Origin: Vibrio galatheae | GTDB lineage: Bacteria; Pseudomonadota; Gammaproteobacteria; Enterobacterales; Vibrionaceae | Direction: 5' to 3' | Assembly: GCF_000967545.1 (NCBI RefSeq) | Contig: NZ_JXXV01000014.1 | Coordinates: forward strand, 164,482 to 228,481 | Length of the DNA: 64,000 nucleotides | Shown: piece by piece, positions 26,900 to 36,806 of the stretch | Layout: each line of letters opens with the position of its first letter | How positions within the stretch are numbered: the stretch's first letter is position 1 | The notes under the pieces: model-generated | The model's input: only the letters and a program-made list of their open reading frames with translations | Databases searched by the model: none | Told to the model about the DNA's origin: nothing | Translations under genes and position numbers: made by a program

Positions 26900-28462
26900 G
26901 TGAGTAAACGCCTACTCAAATCAGGCATGATAGTCAGTGCCATGACCTTGATCTCTCGAGTGTTAGGCTTAGTTCGAGACGTCGTGGTGGCGAATATCAT
27001 GGGGGCAGGAGCCAGTGCCGATGTCTTTTTCTTCGCCAATAAAATTCCCAACTTTTTAAGACGCCTATTTGCTGAAGGAGCATTTTCACAAGCTTTTGTG
27101 CCAGTTTTGACCGAGTCCCATGCTGCAGGAGACATGGATAAAACGCGTCAGTTGATTGCTCGAGCCGCGGGTACACTCGGTGTTATTGTCTCTATCGTCA
27201 CCGTACTTGGCGTTCTGGGCTCAGGGGGTGTCACCGCGCTGTTTGGTTTTGGTTGGTTTCTTGATTGGTTGAATGGTGGGCCAGCAGCCGAAAAGTTTGA
27301 GCTTGCGAGTTTGATGCTCAAAATCACTTTTCCTTACCTATGGTTTATCACTTTTGTGGCATTGTCAGGGGCGATTCTCAACACCTTAGGTAAATTTGCC
27401 GTCTCTTCTTTTACGCCTGTTTTTCTCAACGTAATGATCATTCTTTCGGCTTGGTTTATTGCTCCTCAGTTATCGCAACCAGAGATTGGTTTGGCGATTG
27501 GCGTTTTCCTTGGTGGCTTGGTGCAGTTTTTGTTCCAGATTCCGTTTTTAATCAAAGCGGGCGTCATGGTTAAACCTAAATGGGGTTGGCGCGACCCAGG
27601 CGTAGTCAAAATCCGTACTCTAATGATACCTGCGCTATTTGGTGTTTCGGTTAGTCAAATTAACCTGTTGTTTGACACCTTTATTGCCAGTTTTTTGCAA
27701 ACGGGCTCCATCAGTTGGCTCTACTATTCGGACCGCTTATTGGAGTTTCCATTAGGCTTGTTTGGTATTGCTATCGCGACGGTAATCCTACCGGCACTGT
27801 CACGTAAACATGTTGATGCACACAGTGATGGTTTTGCTCAGACCATGGACTGGGGAATTCGTATGGTCACGTTACTTGGTGTTCCTGCGATGCTGGGTTT
27901 AATGGTGTTAGCCAAACCTATGCTGATGGTGCTCTTTATGCGCGGTGAATTCACGGCGCAGGATGTTGATTACGCCTCTATGTCCTTGATAGCTTATGCC
28001 TCCGGTTTGCTTAACTTTATGCTGATTAAAGTCTTAGCGCCGGGCTACTACTCACGCCAAGACACCAAGACGCCAGTGAAGTATGGAATCATTGCGATGG
28101 TCACCAATATGGTGTTCAACGCGATTTTTGCTTGGTTTTATGGTTATGTTGGATTAGCCATCGCAACTGCCTTATCGGCTTTCGTCAACATGTCTCTGCT
28201 ATATAGAGGGTTGCATCGCGCGGGGGTTTATCATTTAACTTCAACAACTTTATGGTTTGTCGCTAAGCTGGCCATCGCAGGCAGCCTCATGGTTGGCGCG
28301 ATTTTGTGGCAACTTGAAGAGATGAATGTGTGGTTGGCTTGGTCATTCATTGAGCGAGTTTTTTGGCTCACTGCTCTGATTGGGTTAGGCGCTAGTGTTT
28401 ATCTCGTTACCTTGCTGATTCTTGGGGTGCGTTTAAAAGACCTAAAAGCAGCGACAGAGTAA
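26900..28462 (+). CDS. murJ: Lipid II flippase MurJ
   Basis: A 520-residue polytopic membrane protein of the MOP superfamily that flips lipid II across the inner membrane for peptidoglycan synthesis. The N-terminal segment SRVLGLVRDVVVA and the charged FRRxF-like region FLRRLFAEGAFSQAF (about residues 48-62) are characteristic, followed by around fourteen hydrophobic spans. GTG 26900 is chosen because GAGG lies five bases before it; a TTG 18 bases upstream lacks such a site. ribF follows 91 bases later, as in E. coli relatives. Confidence 0.95.
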   Translation: MSKRLLKSGMIVSAMTLISRVLGLVRDVVVANIMGAGASADVFFFANKIPNFLRRLFAEGAFSQAFVPVLTESHAAGDMDKTRQLIARAAGTLGVIVSIVTVLGVLGSGGVTALFGFGWFLDWLNGGPAAEKFELASLMLKITFPYLWFITFVALSGAILNTLGKFAVSSFTPVFLNVMIILSAWFIAPQLSQPEIGLAIGVFLGGLVQFLFQIPFLIKAGVMVKPKWGWRDPGVVKIRTLMIPALFGVSVSQINLLFDTFIASFLQTGSISWLYYSDRLLEFPLGLFGIAIATVILPALSRKHVDAHSDGFAQTMDWGIRMVTLLGVPAMLGLMVLAKPMLMVLFMRGEFTAQDVDYASMSLIAYASGLLNFMLIKVLAPGYYSRQDTKTPVKYGIIAMVTNMVFNAIFAWFYGYVGLAIATALSAFVNMSLLYRGLHRAGVYHLTSTTLWFVAKLAIAGSLMVGAILWQLEEMNVWLAWSFIERVFWLTALIGLGASVYLVTLLILGVRLKDLKAATE

Positions 28463-28553
28463 GCACGATTAGTATATAATCCGTCAGTTTCACGCAACGT
28501 TAATTCTTATTTAAAGAATTTATAGCCAATAAATGAGTTTTTAGTAGTCTTCA

Positions 28554-29498
28554 ATGGAATTGATTCGAGGTATTCACAACATCAAATCACATCATAAAGG
28601 ATGTGTGTTGACGATCGGAAACTTCGACGGTGTTCATCTCGGACATCAAGAAGTGTTACGCCAAGTGTCTGAGCAAGCTGAGCTATTAGGCTTACCCTCA
28701 ACGGTAATGACATTTGACCCTCAGCCATTGGAGCTATTTGCTAAAGATAAAGCGCCCGCACGTTTAACGCGCCTGAGAGATAAGTTTGTTCAACTGAGTA
28801 AGCTCAATATCGAAAGGTTGCTGTGTGTGAACTTTAATCATCAGTTTGCCAATCAAAGTGCTGACGAGTTTATTAGTGACTTGTTGGTAAAGCGTTTGGG
28901 TGTTAAGTTTCTCGTCGTAGGCGATGATTTCTGCTTTGGTCGTGGACGTACAGGCAATTTTGCGATGCTGCAACAAGCAGGGCAAAAATACGGTTTTACT
29001 GTGGTCAGCACGCAAAGTTTTTGCTTGCAACAGCTGCGAGTGAGCAGCACCGCTATCCGAGAAGCACTGGCGCAAGATAATCTTGCACTTGCCGCTGAAA
29101 TGCTCGGGCGTGATTACAGCATCAGCGGTCGAGTATCTCATGGGCGAAAATTGGGTAGAACGATTGGTTTTCCAACCGCAAATATCCCATTAAAACGTTG
29201 CGTATCGCCAGTCTCTGGTGTGTATACCGTTCAAGCTTTAGGTTTGGGCGATGAGCCCGTTGGAGGCGTTGCCAATATCGGTAATCGACCAACGGTAAAC
29301 GGCGTACGCCAACAGCTAGAAGTACATTTATTCGACTTTAAAGCCAATTTATATGGTAAACAGCTAGAAATTGTACTTTTAGATAAGATTCGAGATGAAC
29401 ACAAATTTGAGTCTTTCGAAGCTTTGAAACAACAAATAGAATTGGATGCTGAAGCAGCAAGGGTGTGGCTGCGTCAGTATAAAGTCCAAGCGGTTTAG
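28554..29498 (+). CDS. ribF: Bifunctional riboflavin kinase / FAD synthetase
   Basis: A 314-residue enzyme making FMN and FAD from riboflavin. The N-terminal nucleotidyltransferase domain shows TIGNFDGVHLGHQEVL (about residues 21-36) and the STAIREAL motif; the C-terminal riboflavin kinase domain shows GRTIGFPTANIP and GVANIGNRPTV. It heads the ribF-ileS-lspA-fkpB-ispH gene order known from E. coli, with ileS 55 bases downstream. Confidence 0.96.
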   Translation: MELIRGIHNIKSHHKGCVLTIGNFDGVHLGHQEVLRQVSEQAELLGLPSTVMTFDPQPLELFAKDKAPARLTRLRDKFVQLSKLNIERLLCVNFNHQFANQSADEFISDLLVKRLGVKFLVVGDDFCFGRGRTGNFAMLQQAGQKYGFTVVSTQSFCLQQLRVSSTAIREALAQDNLALAAEMLGRDYSISGRVSHGRKLGRTIGFPTANIPLKRCVSPVSGVYTVQALGLGDEPVGGVANIGNRPTVNGVRQQLEVHLFDFKANLYGKQLEIVLLDKIRDEHKFESFEALKQQIELDAEAARVWLRQYKVQAV

Positions 29499-29553
29499 TT
29501 CGCTGCTTGGCATAATGTCTAACTGTCACCCAACACAACGGAATTAAGAATCG

Positions 29554-32382
29554 ATGAGTGAGTATAAAGATACCCTGAACCTTCCTGAAACAGGGTTTCC
29601 GATGCGTGGCAATCTGGCAAATCGTGAGCCAGAAATGCTTAAGCGTTGGTACAAAGAAGACCTTTACGGTGCAATCCGTGAAGCGAAGAAAGGCAAAAAA
29701 TCTTTCGTTCTACACGATGGCCCTCCATACGCGAATGGTGACATTCATATTGGCCACGCACTAAACAAGATTCTTAAAGACATTATTATTAAATCCAAAA
29801 CACTTTCTGGTTTTGATGCACCGTACATTCCTGGTTGGGACTGTCACGGCCTACCAATCGAACTAATGGTAGAAAAGAAAAAAGGCAAACCAGGCCAAAA
29901 AATCTCTGCGGCTGAGTTCCGTGAAGAGTGCCGTAAGTATGCGGCTGGTCAGGTTGAAGGCCAAAAAGAGAGCTTCAAACGCCTAGGTATCATGGGTGAG
30001 TGGGATAAGCCTTACCGCACAATGGATTTTGCCACTGAAGCAAATATTATCCGCGCACTGGGTAAGATTGCCGACAACGGCCATCTATTAAAAGGTTTTA
30101 AACCTGTTCACTGGTGTACAGACTGTGGTTCAGCGCTAGCTGAAGCAGAAGTTGAGTACAAAGACAAAGTATCACCTTCTATCGATGTGCGTTTCAAAGC
30201 CGCAGATGCAGCCGCGCTTCTTGCTAAGTTCTCCTTGAATGAAGGTCATGAAGGCGAAGGTGATATCTCAATCGTTATCTGGACAACCACGCCTTGGACA
30301 TTACCTGCCAACCGTGCAGTGTGTCTGCGTGATGATCTCGAGTATGTACTTATCCAAGTCGAAGGTGAGACCAAAGAGCGTATTATCGTTGCTTCTGAGT
30401 TAGCGAAAGACGTAATGGATCGCGCTGGTATCGAGCATTTCCATAATCTAGGCTTTGCTAAGGGTAGTGATCTTGAACTGCTTCAGTTTAATCACCCATT
30501 CTATGATTTCACTGTTCCTGCGATCCTAGGCGACCACGTCACCACTGATTCAGGTACCGGTGTGGTTCACACGGCTCCTGGTCACGGTCAAGAAGACTTT
30601 GCGGTAGGTAACAAGTACGGTCTTGAAGTGGCAAACCCAGTTGGCTCAAATGGTGTATACCTTCCAGATACTGAGCTATTTGCTGGTCAGCACGTATTTA
30701 AAGCCAATGATTCCGTGGTTGAAACGCTAAAAGAGAAAGGCGCGCTTCTTCATCATCACGCTTACGAGCACAGTTACCCACATTGTTGGAGACACAAAAC
30801 GCCAATCATCTTCCGTGCAACACCACAATGGTTTGTTTCTATGGACCAAGCTGGCCTGCGTGCAAAAGCGCTAGAGTCAATCAAAGGTGTTGAGTGGATG
30901 CCTGAGTGGGGTCAAAGCCGTATCGAAGGTATGATCGAAGGCCGCCCTGAGTGGTGTATCTCTCGTCAACGTACTTGGGGCGTGCCAATTGCGCTATTCG
31001 TTCACAAAGAAACGGCAGAGCTTCACCCTAATTCAATTGAGTTAGTTGAGAAAGTCGCTCAACTGGTTGAAGAAAAAGGCATTCAAGCTTGGTGGGATCT
31101 AGAAATCTCTGACCTACTAGGTGAAGAAGCGGATAAGTACGAAAAAGTGTTAGATACGCTAGACGTATGGTTCGATTCAGGTGTGACTCACTACTCAGTA
31201 GTTGACGCTCGTGAAGAGTACAACGGCGCATCTGCAGACCTATATTTAGAAGGTTCTGACCAACACCGTGGTTGGTTCCAATCTTCGCTAATTTCATCTA
31301 TCGCGATGAAAGGTGAAGCGCCATACAAACAAGTGCTTACTCACGGTTTCGTTGTTGACGGACAAGGCCGTAAGATGTCGAAATCTATCGGTAACGTTGT
31401 TGCGCCAAAAGATGTGACTAACAAGCTCGGTGCCGACATTCTGCGTTTATGGGTTGCTTCAACGGACTACACCGGTGAAGTTGCAGTTTCTGATGAAATT
31501 CTAAAACGCAGTGCAGACGCATACCGTCGTATTCGTAACACGGCACGTTTCTTCCTAGCGAACCTGAACGGTTTCAACCCAGAGACAGACCTTGTGCCAG
31601 CAGAAGAGATGGTAGCACTGGATCGTTGGGCTGTTGGCCGCGCACTAGCTGCTCAACAAGAAATTGTTAAGGCGTACGGTGAGTACAACACTCACGCTGT
31701 TACCCAACGTCTAATGCAGTTCTGCTCGATCGAGATGGGCTCTTTCTACCTAGACGTAATCAAAGACCGTCAATACACAGCAAAACGTGGTGGTCACGCT
31801 CAACGTAGCTGTCAAACGGCACTTTACTACATCGTCGAAGCGTTAGTTCGCTGGATGGCGCCAATCATGTCGTTCACGGCAGACGAAATCTGGAACGAAA
31901 TGCCAGGTCAACGTGATAAGTTCGTCTTTACTGGCGAATGGTTCGACGGTCTATTTGGCTTAGCTGAAGGTGAAGAGCTAAACAATGAGTTCTGGGCGGA
32001 AGTTCAATCAGTTCGTGGTAGTGTCAACAAGCTGCTTGAAGACGCGCGTAAAGAGAAGATCATTGGTGGTTCACTACAAGCAGAAGTGACGCTTTACGCT
32101 GATGATGCGCTAGCAGCGAAACTAAGCAAGCTTGAAGACGAGCTACGCTTTGCACTACTGACTTCAGCTGCGGCTGTTAAGCCTCTTAGCGAAAAGTCTG
32201 ATGCCGCTCAAGCAACAGATGTTGAAGGTTTGTTTGTTGAAGTGAAAGCAACAGAAAACGAGAAGTGTGACCGTTGTTGGCACCACACTCCGGACGTAGG
32301 CACCATCGAAGGTCACGAGAAAATCTGTGGTCGTTGCGTGTCTAACGTGGATGGTGAAGGCGAAGTGCGTAAATTCGCTTAA
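29554..32382 (+). CDS. ileS: Isoleucyl-tRNA synthetase
   Basis: A 942-residue class I synthetase that charges tRNA-Ile and edits valine. The HIGH motif is in [10 protein letters not shown] (about residue 66), the KMSKS motif in [10 protein letters not shown] (about residue 606), and the editing domain lies between them ([13 protein letters not shown]). The C-terminal zinc site is visible as CDRCWHH and, later, CGRCVSN. The bacterial IleS type is clear. It lies between ribF and lspA. Confidence 0.98.
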   Translation: MSEYKDTLNLPETGFPMRGNLANREPEMLKRWYKEDLYGAIREAKKGKKSFVLHDGPPYANGDIHIGHALNKILKDIIIKSKTLSGFDAPYIPGWDCHGLPIELMVEKKKGKPGQKISAAEFREECRKYAAGQVEGQKESFKRLGIMGEWDKPYRTMDFATEANIIRALGKIADNGHLLKGFKPVHWCTDCGSALAEAEVEYKDKVSPSIDVRFKAADAAALLAKFSLNEGHEGEGDISIVIWTTTPWTLPANRAVCLRDDLEYVLIQVEGETKERIIVASELAKDVMDRAGIEHFHNLGFAKGSDLELLQFNHPFYDFTVPAILGDHVTTDSGTGVVHTAPGHGQEDFAVGNKYGLEVANPVGSNGVYLPDTELFAGQHVFKANDSVVETLKEKGALLHHHAYEHSYPHCWRHKTPIIFRATPQWFVSMDQAGLRAKALESIKGVEWMPEWGQSRIEGMIEGRPEWCISRQRTWGVPIALFVHKETAELHPNSIELVEKVAQLVEEKGIQAWWDLEISDLLGEEADKYEKVLDTLDVWFDSGVTHYSVVDAREEYNGASADLYLEGSDQHRGWFQSSLISSIAMKGEAPYKQVLTHGFVVDGQGRKMSKSIGNVVAPKDVTNKLGADILRLWVASTDYTGEVAVSDEILKRSADAYRRIRNTARFFLANLNGFNPETDLVPAEEMVALDRWAVGRALAAQQEIVKAYGEYNTHAVTQRLMQFCSIEMGSFYLDVIKDRQYTAKRGGHAQRSCQTALYYIVEALVRWMAPIMSFTADEIWNEMPGQRDKFVFTGEWFDGLFGLAEGEELNNEFWAEVQSVRGSVNKLLEDARKEKIIGGSLQAEVTLYADDALAAKLSKLEDELRFALLTSAAAVKPLSEKSDAAQATDVEGLFVEVKATENEKCDRCWHHTPDVGTIEGHEKICGRCVSNVDGEGEVRKFA

Positions 32383-32416
32383 TGCGGTTTTATAACTGAA
32401 CTTTATTCAAATAATC

Positions 32417-32446
32417 TAGCCCCAGTATCTACTGGGGTTATTTTTA
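32417..32446 (+). terminator. Terminator-like hairpin after ileS
   Basis: Arms centred on CCCCAGTA (32417-32427) and TACTGGGG (32430-32440), followed by TTTTT. It lies between ileS and lspA, genes usually co-transcribed, so it may attenuate rather than end transcription. Confidence 0.75.
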
Positions 32447-32470
32447 GGGCTTAATTCTTTAGGGGATAGG

Positions 32471-32974
32471 ATGTCAAACATTCCATTAAAGCAATCGGGT
32501 GTGCGTTGGCTTTGGTTAGCGATTGTTATCTTTATCGCTGATATCGCTATCAAGCTGGTGGTGATGGACAATATGGGTTATGGCTGGCCAAATCGTATTG
32601 AGATATTACCGTTTTTCAATCTGCTATATGTCCATAACTATGGCGCGGCATTTAGCTTTTTAAGTGATCAAGCAGGCTGGCAGCGTTGGTTGTTTACCGG
32701 GATTGCCTTTGCTGTCACGGCGATGCTGACTTATTGGATGAGCAAGTTACCTTCGTCGGATAAGTGGAACAACATTGCTTACGCGATGATTATCGGTGGT
32801 GCCGTTGGGAACGTGTTTGACCGAGTAGTACATGGCTTTGTCGTCGATTACCTTGATTTCTTTTGGGGCAATTACCATTGGCCAGCGTTCAACTTAGCGG
32901 ACAGTACTATCTGTGTTGGCGCTGCGATGATTATTCTCGATGGCTTTAGTAGCAAAGAAAAAAGCAAAGCTTAA
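32471..32974 (+). CDS. lspA: Lipoprotein signal peptidase II
   Basis: A 167-residue inner-membrane aspartyl peptidase that cleaves signal peptides of lipidated prolipoproteins. The two catalytic aspartates lie in GNVFDRV and FNLADSTI (about residues 119-125 and 140-147), within four membrane spans. AGGGGATAGG precedes ATG 32471. It acts after Lgt, whose gene is also in this window. Confidence 0.97.
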   Translation: MSNIPLKQSGVRWLWLAIVIFIADIAIKLVVMDNMGYGWPNRIEILPFFNLLYVHNYGAAFSFLSDQAGWQRWLFTGIAFAVTAMLTYWMSKLPSSDKWNNIAYAMIIGGAVGNVFDRVVHGFVVDYLDFFWGNYHWPAFNLADSTICVGAAMIILDGFSSKEKSKA

Positions 32975-32997
32975 TCTTTGATCGAGCGAATAACCTT

Positions 32998-33030
32998 AAG
33001 CGCTGTTGGTTGATTACGATGGCGCTTTTT
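32998..33030 (+). terminator. Terminator-like hairpin after lspA
   Basis: Eleven pairs including wobbles (32998-33008 with 33017-33027), an eight-base loop, then T residues. It lies directly before the ERIC-like element. Confidence 0.65.
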
Positions 33031-33032
33031 AG

Positions 33033-33159
33033 TATATCCGTCATATTTGAAGCTGCAGCGTTGTTGACTGCGATAATTCCCCCTAATCACATAGCGCACT
33101 ATGCTCATAGGGTTGAATTATCTTGTCGCCTAGCTGCAACTCCAACTATTTAGGATATA
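33033..33159. repeat. ERIC-like intergenic repeat, 127 bp
   Basis: The element is bounded by inverted TATATCC (33033-33039) and GGATATA (33153-33159) and is exactly 127 bases, the length of the enterobacterial repetitive intergenic consensus. Internal landmarks match from memory: a left segment with GAAGCTGCAG and GTTGACTGC, a central palindrome around ACATAGCGCACTATG, and a right segment with TTGTCGCC and GCTGCAACTCC. Such elements are known in vibrios as well as enterobacteria and are non-autonomous. It occupies most of the lspA-fkpB spacer. Confidence 0.88.
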
Positions 33160-33197
33160 CACCTACAAAACTAGAATGACTTTAAGGAAGCAGTAAC

Positions 33198-33629
33198 GTG
33201 ACCATAATTGCCCAAGATTCAGCAGTAACACTGCACTTTACTATTAAAATGAAAGATGGCTCAGTGGCTGACAGTACCCACAATATGGGCAAACCTGCCA
33301 AGTTGGTCATTGGTGACGGCAGCTTAAGTGACAACTTTGAACAGTGTTTACTCGGTTTAAACGCTGGTGAAAAAAAGGCGATAGAACTGAAAGCGCAAGA
33401 TGCCTTTGGTATGCCAAACCCAGACAATATTCACTATATGGATCGCACTAAGTTTGTTGGTGAAGCTGAAGTTGAAGTGGGTACTATCATGGCCTTTTCT
33501 GGTCCAGATGGAATGGAAATTCCGGGTATTATTAAAGAAATTGCTGGCGACTCGGTCACTGTCGATTTTAATCACCCTTTAGCAGGGCAAGATGTGACTT
33601 TTGAAGTTGAAATTTTGTCAGTAGAATAG
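33198..33629 (+). CDS. fkpB: FKBP-type peptidyl-prolyl isomerase FkpB (SlpA)
   Basis: A 143-residue FKBP-domain protein with an inserted-flap domain, like E. coli FkpB/SlpA, which catalyses prolyl isomerisation and acts as a chaperone. Typical segments are [18 protein letters not shown] at the start, [20 protein letters not shown], and [15 protein letters not shown] at the end. The start is GTG with AAGGA upstream. ispH begins 26 bases after its stop. The ERIC-like element immediately upstream means its promoter may lie in or beside that repeat. Confidence 0.94.
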   Translation: MTIIAQDSAVTLHFTIKMKDGSVADSTHNMGKPAKLVIGDGSLSDNFEQCLLGLNAGEKKAIELKAQDAFGMPNPDNIHYMDRTKFVGEAEVEVGTIMAFSGPDGMEIPGIIKEIAGDSVTVDFNHPLAGQDVTFEVEILSVE

Positions 33630-33655
33630 CCAGTCGAAGCGAAAACAGAATCATC

Positions 33656-34621
33656 ATGAGCAATGAAATGAAAATTAAGTTAGCTAACCCTCGTGGCTTT
33701 TGTGCCGGTGTTGATCGCGCGATTAGTATCGTCGAGCGAGCTCTTGAGCTCTATCAACCGCCGATCTATGTGCGCCATGAGGTGGTACATAACCGCTTTG
33801 TGGTTGAAGGGCTAAAACAGCGTGGCGCTATCTTTGTTGAAGAGCTGCATGAAGTGCCTGATGACAACATTGTGATTTTTTCGGCTCATGGTGTGTCGCA
33901 AGCGGTACGTAAAGAAGCGAAAGAGCGTGCGTTGACCGTCTTTGATGCCACCTGTCCCCTTGTGACAAAAGTGCATATGGAAGTGGCTCGCGCTAGTCGC
34001 AAGCATATGGAAGTGGTCTTAATTGGTCACGCAGGGCACCCTGAAGTTGAAGGAACTATGGGGCAATATGCCAGTGAGCAAGGTGGTATGTACCTAGTTG
34101 AGACGCCGGCAGATGTCATCAAGCTCAAAGAGAAGGTTAAAGATCCAAGTCATCTACATTATGTAAGTCAAACCACTTTGTCTGTCGATGAAACGGCTGA
34201 TGTGATCGATGAGCTACGTCGAGTATTCCCTGATATTCAAGGGCCACGCAAAGATGATATTTGTTACGCGACGCAAAATCGTCAAGACGCCGTACGTGAT
34301 ATGGCGGCTGATGTTGATGTGGTTATCGTGGTTGGCTCTAAGAACTCATCCAACTCAACGCGTTTAAAAGAGCTGGCCGAGAAATTAGGCACACCAGGCT
34401 ATCTCACCGATTGTCCAGAAGACATCAAGCCAGAGTGGTTTGAAGGCAATGTTAAGGTCGGTGTCACTGCCGGCGCTTCTGCACCCGAAGAGCTAGTTAA
34501 CCAGATTCTTGAGCGTATCAAACAACTGGTCGGAACCGAATCAGTCGAAGAGATTCAAGGCCGCGAAGAAAACATGTTTTTCGAAGTGCCTAAAGAGCTG
34601 CAAATCAAGCAAGTGGACTAA
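33656..34621 (+). CDS. ispH: 4-hydroxy-3-methylbut-2-enyl diphosphate reductase
   Basis: A 321-residue iron-sulfur enzyme carrying out the last step of the MEP isoprenoid pathway, producing IPP and DMAPP. The three cluster-binding cysteines lie in [16 protein letters not shown] and [10 protein letters not shown]. The protein ends with the usual short charged tail. It is paired with fkpB as in E. coli and followed by its own terminator. Confidence 0.98.
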   Translation: MSNEMKIKLANPRGFCAGVDRAISIVERALELYQPPIYVRHEVVHNRFVVEGLKQRGAIFVEELHEVPDDNIVIFSAHGVSQAVRKEAKERALTVFDATCPLVTKVHMEVARASRKHMEVVLIGHAGHPEVEGTMGQYASEQGGMYLVETPADVIKLKEKVKDPSHLHYVSQTTLSVDETADVIDELRRVFPDIQGPRKDDICYATQNRQDAVRDMAADVDVVIVVGSKNSSNSTRLKELAEKLGTPGYLTDCPEDIKPEWFEGNVKVGVTAGASAPEELVNQILERIKQLVGTESVEEIQGREENMFFEVPKELQIKQVD

Positions 34622-34639
34622 TTCTCAAGACAATGAATC

Positions 34640-34667
34640 AAAGCCAGCGTTGAATCGCTGGCTTTTT
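34640..34667 (+). terminator. Terminator of ispH
   Basis: A ten-base-pair stem (34640-34649 with 34656-34665) ending in a T tract. Confidence 0.92.
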
Positions 34668-34683
34668 GCTTTATGGCGAACAA

Positions 34684-34707
34684 TAAAAAAGGCTCCCGTA
34701 GGAGCCT
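34684..34707 (-). terminator. Terminator of the CstA-family gene
   Basis: A seven-base-pair stem (34690-34696 with 34701-34707) with a run of six T after it on the minus strand, just past the end of the CstA-family gene. Confidence 0.88.
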
Positions 34708-34726
34708 AATGTTGAGTAGTAGTGAG

Positions 34727-36211
34727 TTACGCGGCTTTTGTCACTGCTTGTGGTTGTTCTTCGTCAGCTAGCTCGGTCTCACCTTTGCCTTTCGAGCGTT
34801 TGATGACATACACGGTGACCGATAGTGAGAACAGGATGCCTGCAACAGTCGAAACGGTCATAGGTAAGCCAAAGCCAAGTGAGCTATTGTTTAGGATGAA
34901 GGTCGCACAGACTGTAGTCATAAACATGGCTGGAACTGTCGTGATCCAGTGCAGCTTATTGTGGCGCAGTAGGTAAGCTGAAGCCGTCCACAACATCATT
35001 ACTGCAGTTGTTTGGTTAGCGAAGCCGAAGTAGCGCCAGATAATACCGAAGTCTACTTGAGTTAGAATGCCACCAATAACGAATAGTGGTAGTGCCATCA
35101 GTAGTCGGTTGCGCAGAGTTTTTTGTTCCATGTTGAAGTATTCAGCAAGGATCAAACGGCTTGAACGGAATGCAGTGTCACCTGATGTGATAGGTAGAAT
35201 AACCACACCTAGGAAAGCGATGATGCCACCGAATACACCAAGTAGGCCAAATGAAGCGCTGTATACCACGTTACCAGGGCCACCATTCTTCACTGCTTCT
35301 GATAGTGCGTCTAGAGAGCCGAAGAAAGATAGTGCGATAGCACACCAGATTAGTGCGATAACCCCTTCACCAATCATTGCTCCGTAGAATACAAAGCGGC
35401 CATTCTTTTCATTTTCCATACAACGTGCCATCAGCGGAGACTGAGTTGCGTGGAAGCCAGAGATTGCGCCACAGGCAATGGTAATGAATAGAGCAGGCCA
35501 TAGTGGCATGTCATTCGGGTTGAGATTCGACAGCATGTCAGATACTTGGAAATCGCCCATTACAGTATGTTCGCTTGAGAAAGCAATCGCGGTCATTAGC
35601 CCGACAGACATAAAGATGAGTAGCGCACCAAACAGTGGGTAGAAGCGGCCGATAATTTTATCAACAGGAACAATCGTTGCGATGATGTAGTAAGCGAAGA
35701 TAGCGATAACCATGGTCGTCATACTGACGCTTAGGCTAGTTTGGTCATTGATTAGGTTTGTAATCATGCCAGCAGGAGCCGAAACGAAAACTACACCGAC
35801 CAGAAGCAATAACACAATGGCAAAGACATTCATAAAATGCTTCGCGCCATTACCTAGGTAACGACCCGTGATGGTAGGAACAGATGCGCCGCCATTGCGA
35901 ACCGAGAGCATGCCAGAGAAGTAGTCGTGGACGGCACCTGCAAAAATACAGCCGATGACAATCCACAGCATTGCCGCTGGACCGTACAAGGCACCCATGA
36001 TTGGGCCGAAGATCGGGCCGACACCTGCGATATTCAGTAGCTGAACCAGGTAAACTTTCTTGGTCGACATTGGAACGTAATCCACACCATCCGCTTTGGT
36101 ATGCGCTGGAGTTTGACGTTTTTCGTTAATGCCAAAGACTTTTTCGACAAAAGCCCCGTAAATAAAGTATCCGCCGATGAGGGCTGCCACACAGGTTAAA
36201 AACCACAACAT
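34727..36211 (-). CDS. CstA/BtsT-family transporter, probable pyruvate uptake
   Basis: A 494-residue polytopic membrane protein of the carbon-starvation CstA family. Conserved segments are QLLNIAGVGPIFGPIMGALYG (residues about 57-77, quoted in part), DYFSGMLSVRNGG and SGFHATQSPLMARCM. It is about 200 residues shorter than E. coli CstA and BtsT, ending after the core transport domain. In E. coli BtsT is a pyruvate/H+ symporter controlled by BtsS/BtsR; a BtsS/BtsR-like pair lies 4 kb away here, and the promoter has repeats resembling the BtsR motif. Pyruvate as substrate is therefore inferred from family and regulation, not seen directly. Confidence 0.85.
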   Translation of the reverse strand: MLWFLTCVAALIGGYFIYGAFVEKVFGINEKRQTPAHTKADGVDYVPMSTKKVYLVQLLNIAGVGPIFGPIMGALYGPAAMLWIVIGCIFAGAVHDYFSGMLSVRNGGASVPTITGRYLGNGAKHFMNVFAIVLLLLVGVVFVSAPAGMITNLINDQTSLSVSMTTMVIAIFAYYIIATIVPVDKIIGRFYPLFGALLIFMSVGLMTAIAFSSEHTVMGDFQVSDMLSNLNPNDMPLWPALFITIACGAISGFHATQSPLMARCMENEKNGRFVFYGAMIGEGVIALIWCAIALSFFGSLDALSEAVKNGGPGNVVYSASFGLLGVFGGIIAFLGVVILPITSGDTAFRSSRLILAEYFNMEQKTLRNRLLMALPLFVIGGILTQVDFGIIWRYFGFANQTTAVMMLWTASAYLLRHNKLHWITTVPAMFMTTVCATFILNNSSLGFGLPMTVSTVAGILFSLSVTVYVIKRSKGKGETELADEEQPQAVTKAA

Positions 36212-36292
36212 AACAACTGTTCCTTAGTGAAATTGATTAAGCTCACTGTGCATATTATGGTGATGCTAGACCAATATCATCTGCTTCTAGAG

Positions 36293-36380
36293 TGAGTGGT
36301 CGTATAGTGAAATGAGTGGTTGGCTGAGAAAATAAGTGGTTTTTACCCTTGCTGAGTGGCAATAATCGAGATTTAGTGGT
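36293..36380. promoter_or_regulatory. Five direct repeats at 20-bp spacing, probable LytTR (BtsR-like) sites
   Basis: Octamers matching TNAGTGGY start at 36293, 36313, 36333, 36353 and 36373, an exact 20-base period. Read on the strand of the CstA-family gene they are ACCACTCA, ACCACTCA, ACCACTTA, GCCACTCA and ACCACTAA. E. coli BtsR is reported, as I recall, to bind tandem ACC[G/A]CT[C/T]A copies with a 13-base spacer; here the spacer is 12. The array ends 82 bases before the start codon of the CstA-family gene. The divergent DUF2799 gene starts 78 bases beyond the other end. Confidence 0.82.
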
Positions 36381-36457
36381 TTGATTAATAACAGGGTTAG
36401 CTTTTTTCGAAAATTCAAAGACTAATCTCGACTCGTCTGCATACACAAGGAAATATA

Positions 36458-36799
36458 ATGACAAAGATAATCATCGCAGCGTTGGTATTGCTATTGGCCG
36501 CTTGTAGCAGCAGCCCTGAAAAATTGGCTCAGAAAGGGAATTGGCGTCAGATAGGTTACCAAGATGGTATTACAGGGCATACTCAGCGTTCATATAAAGA
36601 GTTAGCAAGTTTAGGTGATGTAAAACATGCAGACTATGAACAGGGGTATTTAGAGGGGGTTGACGAGTACTGCAACCCCGATTTTGCGTATCAGATAGGC
36701 TTATCTGGCCAGTACTATGAAGGGGTTTGTGAAGGTACAGAAACCGCGCAAAAATTCCGTATGGAATGGCAGCGTGGCTGGAACGAATACCAAAACTAA
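36458..36799 (+). CDS. DUF2799 lipoprotein
   Basis: A 113-residue protein with a lipoprotein signal peptide: a hydrophobic stretch from about residue 4 and the lipobox LLAACSSS (lipidated Cys about residue 16). The mature part has the cysteine and aromatic pattern of DUF2799 proteins (YLEGVDEYC, YYEGVCEGT). Its function is unknown; it should sit on the inner face of the outer membrane or on the inner membrane. AAGGAAA precedes ATG 36458. It is divergent from the CstA-family gene and has its own terminator. Confidence 0.85.
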   Translation: MTKIIIAALVLLLAACSSSPEKLAQKGNWRQIGYQDGITGHTQRSYKELASLGDVKHADYEQGYLEGVDEYCNPDFAYQIGLSGQYYEGVCEGTETAQKFRMEWQRGWNEYQN

Positions 36800-36806
36800 T
36801 TTCAGC

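Noticed and set aside
36255..36464. 69-residue minus-strand ORF between the CstA-family gene and the DUF2799 gene
   Set aside because: It spans the five-repeat regulatory array and resembles no family; better explained as promoter DNA.
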